Translations under genes and position numbers: made by a program
Shown: one piece after another, positions 56,805 through 64,000 of the stretch
Numbering within the stretch: the first letter of the stretch is position 1
Layout of the letters: the number at the start of each line of letters is the position of its first letter
Source: JBDTNL01 sp039933785
GTDB taxonomy: Bacteria; Acidobacteriota; Thermoanaerobaculia; Multivoradales; JAGPDF01
DNA: 64,000 bases
Direction: 5' to 3'
Assembly: GCA_039933785.1 (NCBI GenBank)
Contig: JBDTNL010000005.1
Location: 28,889 to 92,888 of the forward strand
The notes under the pieces: generated by a model
Seen by the model: only the letters and a program-made list of their open reading frames with translations
Databases searched by the model: none
What the model was told of the DNA's origin: nothing

Positions 56805-57797
56805 CTACGCGGTGATGCTCAGAAAGGCTTCGAGCTTCTCGCAGAACGCCACCGGAACCTCGGCGTGCGGCAGATTGCCGCTGCGTTCGAAGACCTCGAA
56901 GGCCGCGGTGCGCAGACGGCGAAGCCAGAGGTCGGAGGCTTCGACCGCCGGATGAGTCGCTTGGCGGCCCCAGGCAAGCCAGGTGGGCAGCGGCAGGCGT
57001 GGCAGGACGGTCTCCACACCGTGGTTCAGGTAGCCGGCAAGGTACGCCGCGAGCGCCGCATGCGCACCCTTGTCGTGGGCGGCGCGGTAGAGGCTGTCGA
57101 CCATGGCCGCGTCGACGCGGTCCGGGTGCGCGAAGACCTCGCGCTTGAGGTGATCTTCGAGGCTCGAGCGGCTGGTGTAGAGATTGAGTGCCGAGGTGCC
57201 GAGCACCGGCAGGCGGAGCAGGCGGTGGACCGCCGCATCCTTGAAGTCGGGCTCGTCGCCGTGAAGCTCGATGCCCAAGGGAACCACCAGTCCGAGCCCG
57301 CGCAAGAGCTCGGGATGATCCACCCCGAGCTGCACCGCATAGGCAGCCGGCAGGCCCGCCGCAACCAGCCAGGCGCGCTCGCCGACGACTTCATGCAGGA
57401 AGTCGAACAGGAGCTGCATGTAGAGCTCGTCGTCGTACGTGATGGCTGGCTTGTCGGAACGCCCCCAGCCGAGGAGGTCGGGAGCGAAGACCGTGTGGCG
57501 CTCGCCCAGAATTTCGGCGGCGATCTGCCACTCGCCACAGTGATGCCCCGGCCCGAAGGAATGCAGAAGCACGACCGGCGGGCCATCGCCCAAGCGCTGG
57601 TAGGCGATGTCGCCCAGCCGCCAGTTGTAGCGCTGAGCTCGACCCCAAGATGGCGGGGCGAGCTTTTCGGCGCGCTTGGAAATCAACAAATTTGCCAGCG
57701 CCGGGATCCCGATCGCGGCGCCCCCGACCAAGACACCCTGCAACAGGCGCTTGCGGCGCTTGCGTCTCTGATCCTCTTCGATGGAGTACGCGGCCAT
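56805..57797 (-). CDS. Membrane-anchored alpha/beta hydrolase-fold protein lacking the nucleophile serine
   Basis: Protein of about 330 residues. A basic N-terminus (EEDQRRKRRKR) is followed by one hydrophobic anchor (LLQGVLVGGAAIGIPALANL) and a hydrolase fold: PPVVLLHSFGPGHHCGEW, FAPDLLGWGRSDKPAITYDD, then the elbow WLVAAGLPAAYAVQLG. The G-x-S-x-G motif is A-G-L-P-A, so no nucleophile Ser is visible. It may be a non-catalytic or unusual member. I chose ATG 57797 because TATTCT (57810-57805) ends 7 nt upstream; ATG 57803 would leave only 1 nt. It is divergent from def. Confidence 0.8.
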   Translation of the reverse strand: MAAYSIEEDQRRKRRKRLLQGVLVGGAAIGIPALANLLISKRAEKLAPPSWGRAQRYNWRLGDIAYQRLGDGPPVVLLHSFGPGHHCGEWQIAAEILGERHTVFAPDLLGWGRSDKPAITYDDELYMQLLFDFLHEVVGERAWLVAAGLPAAYAVQLGVDHPELLRGLGLVVPLGIELHGDEPDFKDAAVHRLLRLPVLGTSALNLYTSRSSLEDHLKREVFAHPDRVDAAMVDSLYRAAHDKGAHAALAAYLAGYLNHGVETVLPRLPLPTWLAWGRQATHPAVEASDLWLRRLRTAAFEVFERSGNLPHAEVPVAFCEKLEAFLSITA

Positions 57798-57876
57798 GCC
57801 CATCAGAATACCAGCCCCTGAGCTGCTCGAAAAACGGGGCAGGGTCGATAGTTGTAGTTTCCGTGCGATTTGTCCG

Positions 57877-57882
57877 TATCAT
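57877..57882 (+). promoter_or_regulatory. -10 box of a leaderless def promoter
   Basis: TATCAT ends 6 nt before the def ATG (57889). TTGTAG at 57852-57857 could be a weak -35 with a 19-bp spacer. There is no ribosome binding site between. The divergent hydrolase promoter (-10 at 57805-57810) lies 66 bp away. Confidence 0.5.
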
Positions 57883-57888
57883 GAAGCA

Positions 57889-58479
57889 ATGAGCCCCACG
57901 GCGATCGCTCCGACAGTCTTGCCGATCGTTCGGCTGGGACACCCTGCCCTGAGGACGCCGGCTCGGGCCTTGTCGCCGGCGGAGATCGCAACTCCGGAGA
58001 CCCAGGCGTTGATCGACGACATGGTCGCGACCATGTTCGCGGCGGACGGCGTGGGGCTGGCGGCGCCACAAGTGGGCGAGGAGATCCAGCTTTTCGTTCT
58101 CGCGATCGCTCTTTCGGCGGACGATCCGGAGCCGGAGATCCCGCTGCGCGTGGTGGTCAATCCCATGCTCGACCCCGACGCTGGCCCGTTGGTCCACGAC
58201 TGGGAGGGCTGCCTCTCCATCCCAGGTCTCCGCGGGCTGGTGCCGCGGCATCCCTCGCTCCGACTGCGGGGACTCGATCGGCACGGGAAGCCGATGGATG
58301 TGCGTCTCGAGGGCGTCGAGGCGCGTATCGTCCAGCACGAGTTCGACCACCTGAATGGCGTCATCTTCCTCGATCGCATGCGCGACCTGCAGTCGCTCAC
58401 CTATGCCGAGGAAGCCGAGGAACATCTCGACGAGCACGACGACTCGACTCCGGGTCGTGGGCCAGGATTCGCCGGCTGA
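57889..58479 (+). CDS. def: Peptide deformylase
   Basis: Metalloenzyme of 196 residues removing the N-formyl group of nascent proteins. All three motifs are present: GVGLAAPQVG (motif 1), EGCLSIPG (motif 2, metal Cys), and HEFDHLNGVIF (motif 3, HExxH). The C-terminal tail is acidic (EHLDEHDDSTPG). A second ATG lies 8 nt upstream but is out of frame. The TATCAT box 6 nt upstream suggests a leaderless mRNA. rlmH follows after 6 nt. Confidence 0.93.
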   Translation: MSPTAIAPTVLPIVRLGHPALRTPARALSPAEIATPETQALIDDMVATMFAADGVGLAAPQVGEEIQLFVLAIALSADDPEPEIPLRVVVNPMLDPDAGPLVHDWEGCLSIPGLRGLVPRHPSLRLRGLDRHGKPMDVRLEGVEARIVQHEFDHLNGVIFLDRMRDLQSLTYAEEAEEHLDEHDDSTPGRGPGFAG

Positions 58480-58485
58480 GCCGCC

Positions 58486-58983
58486 TTGGGCCGCGAGTTT
58501 CTCGTCGTGTGGGCCGGCCGGCACCACCGCGATTCCTGGGAAGGTCTGTGCAGCGACTACCGCCAGCGCATCGCGTCGCAGGTGCCGGTGCGCGACCTGC
58601 CGGTTCGGGTGCCGGCTCGCGGCGGGCGGGAGGAGAGCCCGGAGCAGTCGCGCGAGCGCCTGCGTGTCGAGGGCGCGGCGATTCTTTCGGCGTTGCCGGA
58701 GCCCTGCTATCTGGTGGCGCTCGATCGCCGGGGCGCGGCAGTCGCTTCCGACGAGGTTTCGCGGCGGTTGACGAGAATTCGGGACGAATGGCCGCATCCG
58801 GTCGCTTTCGTGCTCGGATCCGACCTCGGACTGAGTGCAGAGCTGATCGCTGCCGCCCGCTGGCGTTGGTCCTTCGGTCCGCTGACGCTGCCGCACGAGC
58901 TGGCGCGCCTAGTGCTCTACGAGCAGCTGTACCGCGCGCTCTCGATCAGTGCGGGAATCTCTTACCATCGCCGCGCGTTGTGA
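58486..58983 (+). CDS. rlmH: 23S rRNA (pseudouridine1915-N3)-methyltransferase RlmH
   Basis: SPOUT-class methyltransferase of 165 residues. FVLGSDLGLSAELIAAARWR carries the trefoil knot Gly-rich loop, and the C-terminal FGPLTLPHELARLVLYEQLY followed by RALSISAGISYHRRAL is the RlmH hallmark. It methylates pseudouridine 1915 in helix 69 of the large ribosomal subunit. The start is probably TTG 58486 with no ribosome binding site. It is encoded between def and the DksA-like gene, a translation-related neighbourhood. Confidence 0.93.
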   Translation: MGREFLVVWAGRHHRDSWEGLCSDYRQRIASQVPVRDLPVRVPARGGREESPEQSRERLRVEGAAILSALPEPCYLVALDRRGAAVASDEVSRRLTRIRDEWPHPVAFVLGSDLGLSAELIAAARWRWSFGPLTLPHELARLVLYEQLYRALSISAGISYHRRAL

Positions 58984-59035
58984 GCTATTCTTCCGAGAAT
59001 TTATCGGGAGATTTCAACCCGGGAGAGCCCCTAGC

Positions 59036-59836
59036 GTGGCCAAGACTCGAGCCAAGATGAAGACCAAGAGCGCCGCCAAGGCGCGTGCAGCAACGAAGCC
59101 GGCGCGCCCCAAGGTGGTGGCGAAGGTCGCCGCCAAGAAGACGGCCAAGAAATCGGTCGCCAAATCGGTCGCCAAACCAGCCGCCAAGAAGGCCAGCAAG
59201 CCCGCCGCGAGGACGGCTGCCAAGCGAGTGGCCAAGCCCGCGAAGACGGTCAAGGCGCTGGCGCGCCCGCAAGTGAGAGTTGCGCCGAAGGCCATCATCA
59301 AACCACCCGTGAAGGTGGTTTCTCCCCCGCGAGTGGTGATTCCGCGTCCCGTAACGGTGAAGCCGGCGCCCCCCATGCTTCCAGCTCGCCCGGCGCCAGC
59401 CAAGGCGGGCCCCAAGCCTGTCGTGGTCAAGGTTGCCCCCATGAAACCCGTTCCCGTGGAGAAGCTAGTGTTGCCGTCGCCCAAGGAATACGCCGAGATG
59501 CGCGCCCGTCTGGAGCTCAAGCGCAAGGAAATCACCGAGAGCTACAAGCGCGACTTGAAAGTCGGCCAGGAAGCGAACGACGAACCCACCGAAGACATCG
59601 TCGATCGCGCCAACAATGCGTACCACCGCGAGCTCATGTTCTCGCTCTCCGATAGCGAACGTCAGTTGCTGCTCCAGGTCGAAGCGGCGCTGGCGCGATT
59701 CGAGGCCGGCGCGTTCGGCTCCTGCGTCCACTGTGGAAGTGGGATCGCGCTGCCGCGCCTGCAAGCGTTGCCCTGGGCGCGTCTGTGCATCAACTGCCAG
59801 GAATTGATGGAGAAGGGCCTGCTCGACGACAACTGA
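59036..59836 (+). CDS. DksA/TraR zinc-finger protein fused to a histone H1-like Lys/Ala/Pro-rich N-terminal tail
   Basis: Protein of about 266 residues. Residues 1-140 are a basic low-complexity tail made of AKK/AKP repeats (KKTAKKSVAKSVAKPAAKKA), then Pro/Val-rich (PPRVVIPRPVTVKPAPP), like bacterial histone H1-like proteins. Residues 155-266 form a DksA-like module: coiled coil (YAEMRARLELKRKEITESYK), the acidic tip motif D-x-x-D-x-A in EDIVDRANN, and a C4 zinc finger in CVHCGSGIALPRLQAL with LCINCQ. GTG 59036 has GGGAG upstream at good spacing. DksA binds the RNA polymerase secondary channel; the tail may bind DNA or RNA. The combined role is inferred. Confidence 0.85.
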   Translation: MAKTRAKMKTKSAAKARAATKPARPKVVAKVAAKKTAKKSVAKSVAKPAAKKASKPAARTAAKRVAKPAKTVKALARPQVRVAPKAIIKPPVKVVSPPRVVIPRPVTVKPAPPMLPARPAPAKAGPKPVVVKVAPMKPVPVEKLVLPSPKEYAEMRARLELKRKEITESYKRDLKVGQEANDEPTEDIVDRANNAYHRELMFSLSDSERQLLLQVEAALARFEAGAFGSCVHCGSGIALPRLQALPWARLCINCQELMEKGLLDDN

Positions 59837-59900
59837 GGAATCGAACGCCGGCGGGCGGGGCGCTTCGGCTGCCCCGCTCCGGTGCCGGTGAATCACGGCG

Positions 59901-61322
59901 ATGCGTGTACGTACTTATATCGGAATCCTGCTCGCGTTCCTCGGCGCGATCGCCGTTGCCTATCTGACCCACCGCAACACCACGCTGCTCTACGAGCCGT
60001 TCCATCTCACTGCGCAAACGACGGTGCCGCTGTGGATTGCCTTCGTTCTCCTGCTCGCCGTCGGTTTGCTGCCCTCGACCACCGCCCTCCTGGTGCAGAA
60101 CCTGCGTCGAGAGCTGGTGGCGCGTCGCGATCGCCGGCTGGGGCGCGAGGCGGAGAGCCTCAAGGCGATCTATCGTCGAAGCGTCGACCTCCAGGCGGAC
60201 GGTCAGTGGGCACGCTCGGCGCAAGAGCTCGAAGCCCTGCTCAAGGAACGGCCTGACGATTTCTCGGCCTTGCTCCGCTACGGCGAAGCGCTCCGTCACC
60301 TGGCGCGCTTGGACGAAGCAATCGAGGTGCACCGTCGGGCATCGGTGCTCTATCCGCACAGCGTGGCGCTGCTCTATGAACTGTCCGAGGACTATGAAGC
60401 CCGCGGCGACGCCCCGGTCACCGAGGAGCTGCGGGCGCGGATCCTGCGCGACTTCCCCGGGATGGGTCTGCAGTTGCTCCGTCGCCGGCGAGTTTCGGCG
60501 ATGGCGGCACGCAAGTGGGACGAAGCTGCTCGCCTGCAGGAATCGATCGAGGGTCTGTTGCGCGAGGCGGGCGACGCCAAAGCGCTCGAAGTCGAGTCGA
60601 AGACCGGCCAGGGCCTCGAGTATCAGCGCGGCGTCCTGCTCCTGGAGCTCGACCGTATCGATGAGGCGGCGACGCGCTTCCGCGAGTTGCTCGCGCGCGA
60701 GCCGCGCTTCATCCCCGCCGCCATCATGCTCGGCGAGGCGGAGCTCCTGCGCGGCGATGAGGATGCGGCGCTTCACGAGTGGCGGCAGGGCTATGACTCG
60801 ACCGGCAGCCCGGTCTTCCTGCAGCGCATCGAGGACCACTTCATCGAGCGTGAGGAGCCGGCGCGCGCGATCGAGACGCTGCGCGGCCTGATCTCGACGG
60901 TTACGAACGACACGCTGCCGCGCTTCTACCTCGGCCGCTTGTACTACCGGCTGGAAATGCACGGAGAGGCGCTGCGTGAGCTCGAGGCGGTGGGCGACCG
61001 CATCCTGACCTCGCCGACCTATCACTACTTGGTGGCCCGGATTCACGAGCGGCGCGGCGAGATGCGGCGGGCCGTCGAGGGCTATCTGACCTGCATTCGT
61101 CAGCTCGGCCTCGACCGCGCCGACTACCTGTGCAAGGTCTGTCGCACGCGCAGTGCCGAATGGAACGACCGCTGCGACGGCTGTGGCTCCTGGAACTCGA
61201 TCGAGCTCGACTTCGAGGAGGAGCATCTCTCGCCCCAGCAGCTGGGCGTGCGTGAGACCCCGGTCTGGGGACCGCCTGAGGAGAGCGGCGAGTTCTCGGT
61301 CGCCGAGCTGCTCAAGCGCTGA
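59901..61322 (+). CDS. LapA-LapB (YciM) fusion-like protein: two membrane helices, TPR repeats and rubredoxin-like zinc domain
   Basis: Protein of 473 residues. An N-terminal LapA-like part has two helices (YIGILLAFLGAIAVAYLTHR and WIAFVLLLAVGLLPST), then a basic cytoplasmic stretch (NLRRELVARRDRRLGREAES). TPR repeats follow (KAIYRRSVDLQADGQWARSA and eight or so more). The C-terminus has CKVCRTRSAEWNDRCDGCG, the C-x2-C...C-x2-C rubredoxin-like site of LapB/YciM. In E. coli LapB controls LpxC degradation for lipopolysaccharide balance and LapA is encoded beside it. The ATG lacks a ribosome binding site. Confidence 0.8.
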   Translation: MRVRTYIGILLAFLGAIAVAYLTHRNTTLLYEPFHLTAQTTVPLWIAFVLLLAVGLLPSTTALLVQNLRRELVARRDRRLGREAESLKAIYRRSVDLQADGQWARSAQELEALLKERPDDFSALLRYGEALRHLARLDEAIEVHRRASVLYPHSVALLYELSEDYEARGDAPVTEELRARILRDFPGMGLQLLRRRRVSAMAARKWDEAARLQESIEGLLREAGDAKALEVESKTGQGLEYQRGVLLLELDRIDEAATRFRELLAREPRFIPAAIMLGEAELLRGDEDAALHEWRQGYDSTGSPVFLQRIEDHFIEREEPARAIETLRGLISTVTNDTLPRFYLGRLYYRLEMHGEALRELEAVGDRILTSPTYHYLVARIHERRGEMRRAVEGYLTCIRQLGLDRADYLCKVCRTRSAEWNDRCDGCGSWNSIELDFEEEHLSPQQLGVRETPVWGPPEESGEFSVAELLKR

Positions 61323-61355
61323 GCATTCGCCCCAAACCCCGGAATTGTCTTGCGC

Positions 61356-62819
61356 ATGGCGCCCATCGACAAACTACTCAGCGAGATCTCAGCCGGCCAA
61401 GGGCCGAACGTGGTCCTGGTCGTCGGCGATCTAGTGCTGGCCGAGCCTGCCGGTCAGCGGGTCGCGGCCGCGCTGGCGAAGGCCGCGGGTTGCACGGTCG
61501 ACCTCAAGCGCCGCCCGCTCGGCCTCCAGCCGGTGCTCGCCGATCTGCGTACGTTTTCGCTGTTTGCCTCCGGCAAGGTAGTGCTGGTCGTCGATAGCGC
61601 GGTGCTCGCCGATCGCAATTCCGCCGCCAGCCTGATCGACGACGCCGGCGATGCGCTGCCGCTCTCGCAGAAGGGCGGTGGGCTCTCCGGAAACAGCCGC
61701 GAGTCGGCGTCGCGTTTGTTGCAAGCGCTGCGGCTCTTCGGTGTCGATCCCTTCGCCGGAGCCCCGGCAGCCGCCATCGAACAGCTGCCGGCCTGGGCCT
61801 TTCAGGGCGGCGTGGCCTACCGCAAGCGGCGGCAGAACAAACCGCGGCCGAAGGGAGAAGTCGAGACGCTCCGCGCAGGGTTGGTTGACCTGCTCGCGGC
61901 GGCTCGCGCCGAAGAATTGGTCGGCGCCGCGGAGGGCGACTTGACCGAGCTCGGCGCGGCGATCGAGGTCGGCCTGCCTCCCGGACATTCGCTGGTCTTG
62001 GTCGAGAGCGCCGCCGCAGAGGATCACCCGCTGGCGCGCACGCTGGCGGAACGCGGAGCCCTGATCTCCGCCGGACGCCTGGAAGCCGAAAAAGGCGGCG
62101 GTTGGCAGGGGCTCGACCGCATCACCGATGAGCTAGAGAGCCAGACCGGAATCGGCATCGCATCGGATGCCGTCGCCGAGCTCGCCAGGCGCACCTTGCG
62201 ACAGGGCGAGCAGCATGCCGATTCGACCGCTCGCTTTGCCGGCGAGTATCGCAAGCTGGCGGAGCTTGCCAAGGCGGAGAAGCTAAAACGGATCACCCTG
62301 GCCGTGGTCGAAGGCTCGGTGGAGGATCGGGGTGAGGAGGACGTCTGGCAGCTGTTGGACGCGATCTCTAGCGGGCGCGGGGATCAAGCGCTCGAACGCA
62401 TCGGCCGCTTGCTGCGGTCGGCCGAAGACCCGCTCGCGGCCCGGCTCTCGTTCTTCTCGCTCCTCGCCGGGTTCTGCCGTCAGCTGGTGGCGGTCGGCGG
62501 CTTGCTCACCGAGCGCGGTCTCCCGCGCGGGGAAGCGAACTACAGCAAGTTCAAGTCCAAGCTGGCGGTCGATCTACAGACGGAGCTGCCGGGAGGGCGG
62601 AAGAACCCGATCGGCGGTCTGCATCCCTTCCGCCTGCATCGGGTCTATCTCGCGGCCTCGCGCATTCCGGTCGAGGCCTTGGGTGAGCTGCCCTGGCGGG
62701 TGCTCGAAACCGAGCTCCGAATCAAGGGCGAGAGCGGTGATCCCGATGTGGCCCTGGCGGACTTGATCGCGCGTGTGGCCGGCGCCGGCCGGGCGCCGGC
62801 GCGAGCCGCTCGCCGCTGA
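61356..62819 (+). CDS. DNA polymerase III delta subunit-like protein (HolA family, divergent)
   Basis: Protein of about 487 residues, longer than the usual 330-350 of HolA. The N-terminal NVVLVVGDLVLAEPAGQRVA and LRTFSLFASGKVVLVVDSAV resemble the delta subunit ATPase-like fold, which lacks a functional P-loop. The C-terminus shows FFSLLAGFCRQLVAVGGLL and GLHPFRLHRVYLAASRIPVE followed by LETELRIKGESGDPDVALADL, typical of the delta C-terminal domain. Extra length lies near residues 105-165 and 260-320. If correct it opens the beta clamp in the clamp loader. TTG 61350 is an alternative start. Confidence 0.65.
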   Translation: MAPIDKLLSEISAGQGPNVVLVVGDLVLAEPAGQRVAAALAKAAGCTVDLKRRPLGLQPVLADLRTFSLFASGKVVLVVDSAVLADRNSAASLIDDAGDALPLSQKGGGLSGNSRESASRLLQALRLFGVDPFAGAPAAAIEQLPAWAFQGGVAYRKRRQNKPRPKGEVETLRAGLVDLLAAARAEELVGAAEGDLTELGAAIEVGLPPGHSLVLVESAAAEDHPLARTLAERGALISAGRLEAEKGGGWQGLDRITDELESQTGIGIASDAVAELARRTLRQGEQHADSTARFAGEYRKLAELAKAEKLKRITLAVVEGSVEDRGEEDVWQLLDAISSGRGDQALERIGRLLRSAEDPLAARLSFFSLLAGFCRQLVAVGGLLTERGLPRGEANYSKFKSKLAVDLQTELPGGRKNPIGGLHPFRLHRVYLAASRIPVEALGELPWRVLETELRIKGESGDPDVALADLIARVAGAGRAPARAARR

Positions 62820-62823
62820 GATT

Positions 62824-63234
62824 TCAGTTGTTGTCGTGCGGCGTGCTTTGGGCCGCGAACTTGGCGAGGTTTTCCTCGTTCTCGAAATACAGGACGGTCC
62901 CGTCCGAGTGGGCGCCGATGACCGCCTTGGCCTTATCCACCGACTTGCCGGAGAGCGGGTCGACGGCCTTGCGTGCTTCGGCGTCCTTGGCCAAGCGCTC
63001 TTTGCACATCGCGCAACAGCCGTAGTAGGTCTTGCCCTCGACCTCGACCGGAATCTGGTCCTTGTCCATGAACTGGTTGTTGATCATGCAGACCTTCTTG
63101 GGCTCGACCTTGACCACCGCCGCGGCGGGCTTTTCGGCCGGCGCGCTGGTCGCGGCGAACGCCGGGGTGACAAGGGTCGCCAATAGCAAGGCGACAGGGA
63201 GCGTGGTGGCGAGGCGGATCGAGGTACGGTTCAT
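62824..63234 (-). CDS. Exported TRASH/YHS-domain metal-binding protein
   Basis: Protein of 136 residues. The signal peptide is LATTLPVALLLATLVTPAFA. The mature domain has VCMINNQFMDKDQIPVEVEG followed by YYGCCAMCKERLAKDAEAR, a TRASH-like arrangement (C...C-C-x2-C). The C-terminal DPLSGKSVDKAKAVIGAHSD with TVLYFENEENLAKFA resembles NosL/YHS proteins. It probably binds copper or another metal outside the cytoplasm. TTGGAGG precedes the ATG. It is convergent with the holA-like gene, only 4 nt apart. Confidence 0.75.
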   Translation of the reverse strand: MNRTSIRLATTLPVALLLATLVTPAFAATSAPAEKPAAAVVKVEPKKVCMINNQFMDKDQIPVEVEGKTYYGCCAMCKERLAKDAEARKAVDPLSGKSVDKAKAVIGAHSDGTVLYFENEENLAKFAAQSTPHDNN

Positions 63235-63347
63235 AGTGAGCCTCCAAGGGTCGATGAGTTGCGGATTTGCGACGTTGACTCGCCGCGAGCTCCCATTCTA
63301 TCGCCTCCTCGAGGCGGCCTCGATCCCGCTGCTAAACTCGCCGCGCC

Positions 63348-64000
63348 ATGACGAGCCCTACCAGTCCATCCCAGGCGCGGTTGCGCCGCTATGCCTTCAT
63401 GAAGTTGACGCGCGACTATGACGCGCGTTTCGAGGCCCTGCTGCTGACCGGAAGGGTGTCCAAGTGGTACAGCGAAGTCGGCAACGAGGCGACCACCGTC
63501 CCCGCCGGCTTGGCTCTCGACGCGGGCGACGTGCTCTGTTCGCTGCACCGGGATCTCGGCGCGATTCTCGCGGTCTACCTCGACCCGGCGCGGGCGTTCC
63601 CCGGTTTGGGGTTTGGCGAGTCCGACGGCAGGCGCCCTGATCCGCGCGATCTTCTCTACACGCTGTCTTGCCAATTGCTGGGCAAGGATGAGGGCTTCTC
63701 ACGCGGCATCGAGCGCTCGTTCCACTACGGCTACCTCGACCCCGCGCACGGCATCCAGCACGTCGGCATGATCAGCCATCTGGGCTCCATGATTCCGGTT
63801 GCCGCCGGCTGCGCTTTCGCGCTCAAACAGCGCGGCAGCGATCGCGTGGCAGTGAACTTCATCGGCGAGGGCGGCACTTCGACCGGCGATTTTCACGAGG
63901 GCTTGAACATGGCGGCGGTGTGGAAGCTGCCGCTGATCCTGGTGATCGAGAACAATCGCTATGCCTTCTCGACGCCGGCGCATCTGCAGTACGCGGCGAA
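63348..64000 (+). CDS. 2-oxoacid dehydrogenase E1 component, alpha subunit (partial, C-terminus beyond window)
   Basis: At least 217 residues before the window end. The thiamine diphosphate motif is present: VNFIGEGGTSTGDFHEGLN (GDG-like GEG ... N) with VWKLPLILVIENNRYAFST. HRDLGAILAVYLDP, with GYLDPAHGIQHVGMISHLGS, matches E1 of branched-chain 2-oxoacid or acetoin/pyruvate dehydrogenases. Which 2-oxoacid is used cannot be told from this part. TAAACT (63333-63338) ends 9 nt before the ATG, and no ribosome binding site is seen. As a thiamine diphosphate enzyme it is a consumer of the cofactor sensed by the riboswitch at 16.6 kb. Confidence 0.85.
   Translation, partial: MTSPTSPSQARLRRYAFMKLTRDYDARFEALLLTGRVSKWYSEVGNEATTVPAGLALDAGDVLCSLHRDLGAILAVYLDPARAFPGLGFGESDGRRPDPRDLLYTLSCQLLGKDEGFSRGIERSFHYGYLDPAHGIQHVGMISHLGSMIPVAAGCAFALKQRGSDRVAVNFIGEGGTSTGDFHEGLNMAAVWKLPLILVIENNRYAFSTPAHLQYAA

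Noticed and set aside
59036..59450. Low-complexity AKK/AKP region as a non-coding repeat
   Set aside because: It is in frame with the DksA module and has a proper GTG start with GGGAG, so it is a coding tail.
1..64000. CRISPR arrays, insertion sequences, prophage, tRNA or rRNA genes
   Set aside because: No repeat-spacer pattern, transposase, integrase or cloverleaf was seen; gaps are too short for most of these.

Overview
This is a 64 kb piece of a high-G+C bacterial chromosome. It carries no phage genes, insertion sequences, CRISPR array, rRNA or tRNA that I can see. The best guess for the host is an acidobacterium. The evidence is two PadR-regulator/ADOP-permease pairs (ADOP means acidobacterial duplicated orphan permease), a long Ser/Thr kinase with TPR repeats, and a TonB-dependent outer-membrane receptor that implies a Gram-negative envelope. 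Coding density is very high. Many genes overlap by 4 bases (ATGA, GTGA, TTGA), and no gap without a gene exceeds 300 bases; the longest are 13333-13570 and 16531-16747, both holding regulatory signals.

Layout. 1-4.1 kb: molybdopterin synthase genes moaD/moaE (minus strand), an acyl-CoA carboxyltransferase and a lipoprotein-like sulfatase-fold enzyme. 4.1-7.1 kb: padR-ADOP pair 1. 7.2-13.3 kb: transhydrogenase, yceH, pheA, 6-phosphogluconate dehydrogenase and small proteins. 13.5-16.5 kb: padR-ADOP pair 2 behind a promoter carrying a clear inverted repeat. 16.56-20.2 kb: a TPP-riboswitch operon of TonB receptor, PnuT-like permease and NadR-like kinase, read here as thiamine uptake and trapping. 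20.2-24.3 kb: aquaporin, type II NADH dehydrogenase and a HAD/HIT/GNAT operon. 24.4-29.6 kb: a translationally coupled AtuA-like/enoyl-CoA hydratase operon ending in membrane proteins. 29.6-33.4 kb: the giant kinase. 33.4-40.5 kb: HAD phosphatases, YgfZ-type folate protein, A-type Fe-S carrier, thymidine kinase and an ECF sigma/anti-sigma pair. 40.6-47.7 kb: a complete trans-4-hydroxyproline degradation cluster with its GntR regulator and a probable operator. 47.8-49.2 kb: tryptophanase. 49.2-64 kb: housekeeping genes (phosphomannomutase, ileS, gluQ, def, rlmH, a DksA-like protein, a LapA-LapB fusion, a holA-like gene) and the start of a 2-oxoacid dehydrogenase E1 gene.

The most notable features are: (i) a repeated gene-start design in which a TAnnnT -10 hexamer ends only 6-7 nt before the start codon and no ribosome binding site is present, pointing to widespread leaderless mRNAs; (ii) a NadR-type kinase inside a thiamine regulon; (iii) a DksA domain fused to a histone H1-like Lys/Ala/Pro tail; (iv) LapA and LapB fused in one protein; (v) PadR operator-like repeats embedded in the promoters of their own genes. 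All functions are inferred by reading motifs in the sequence; no database search was run.
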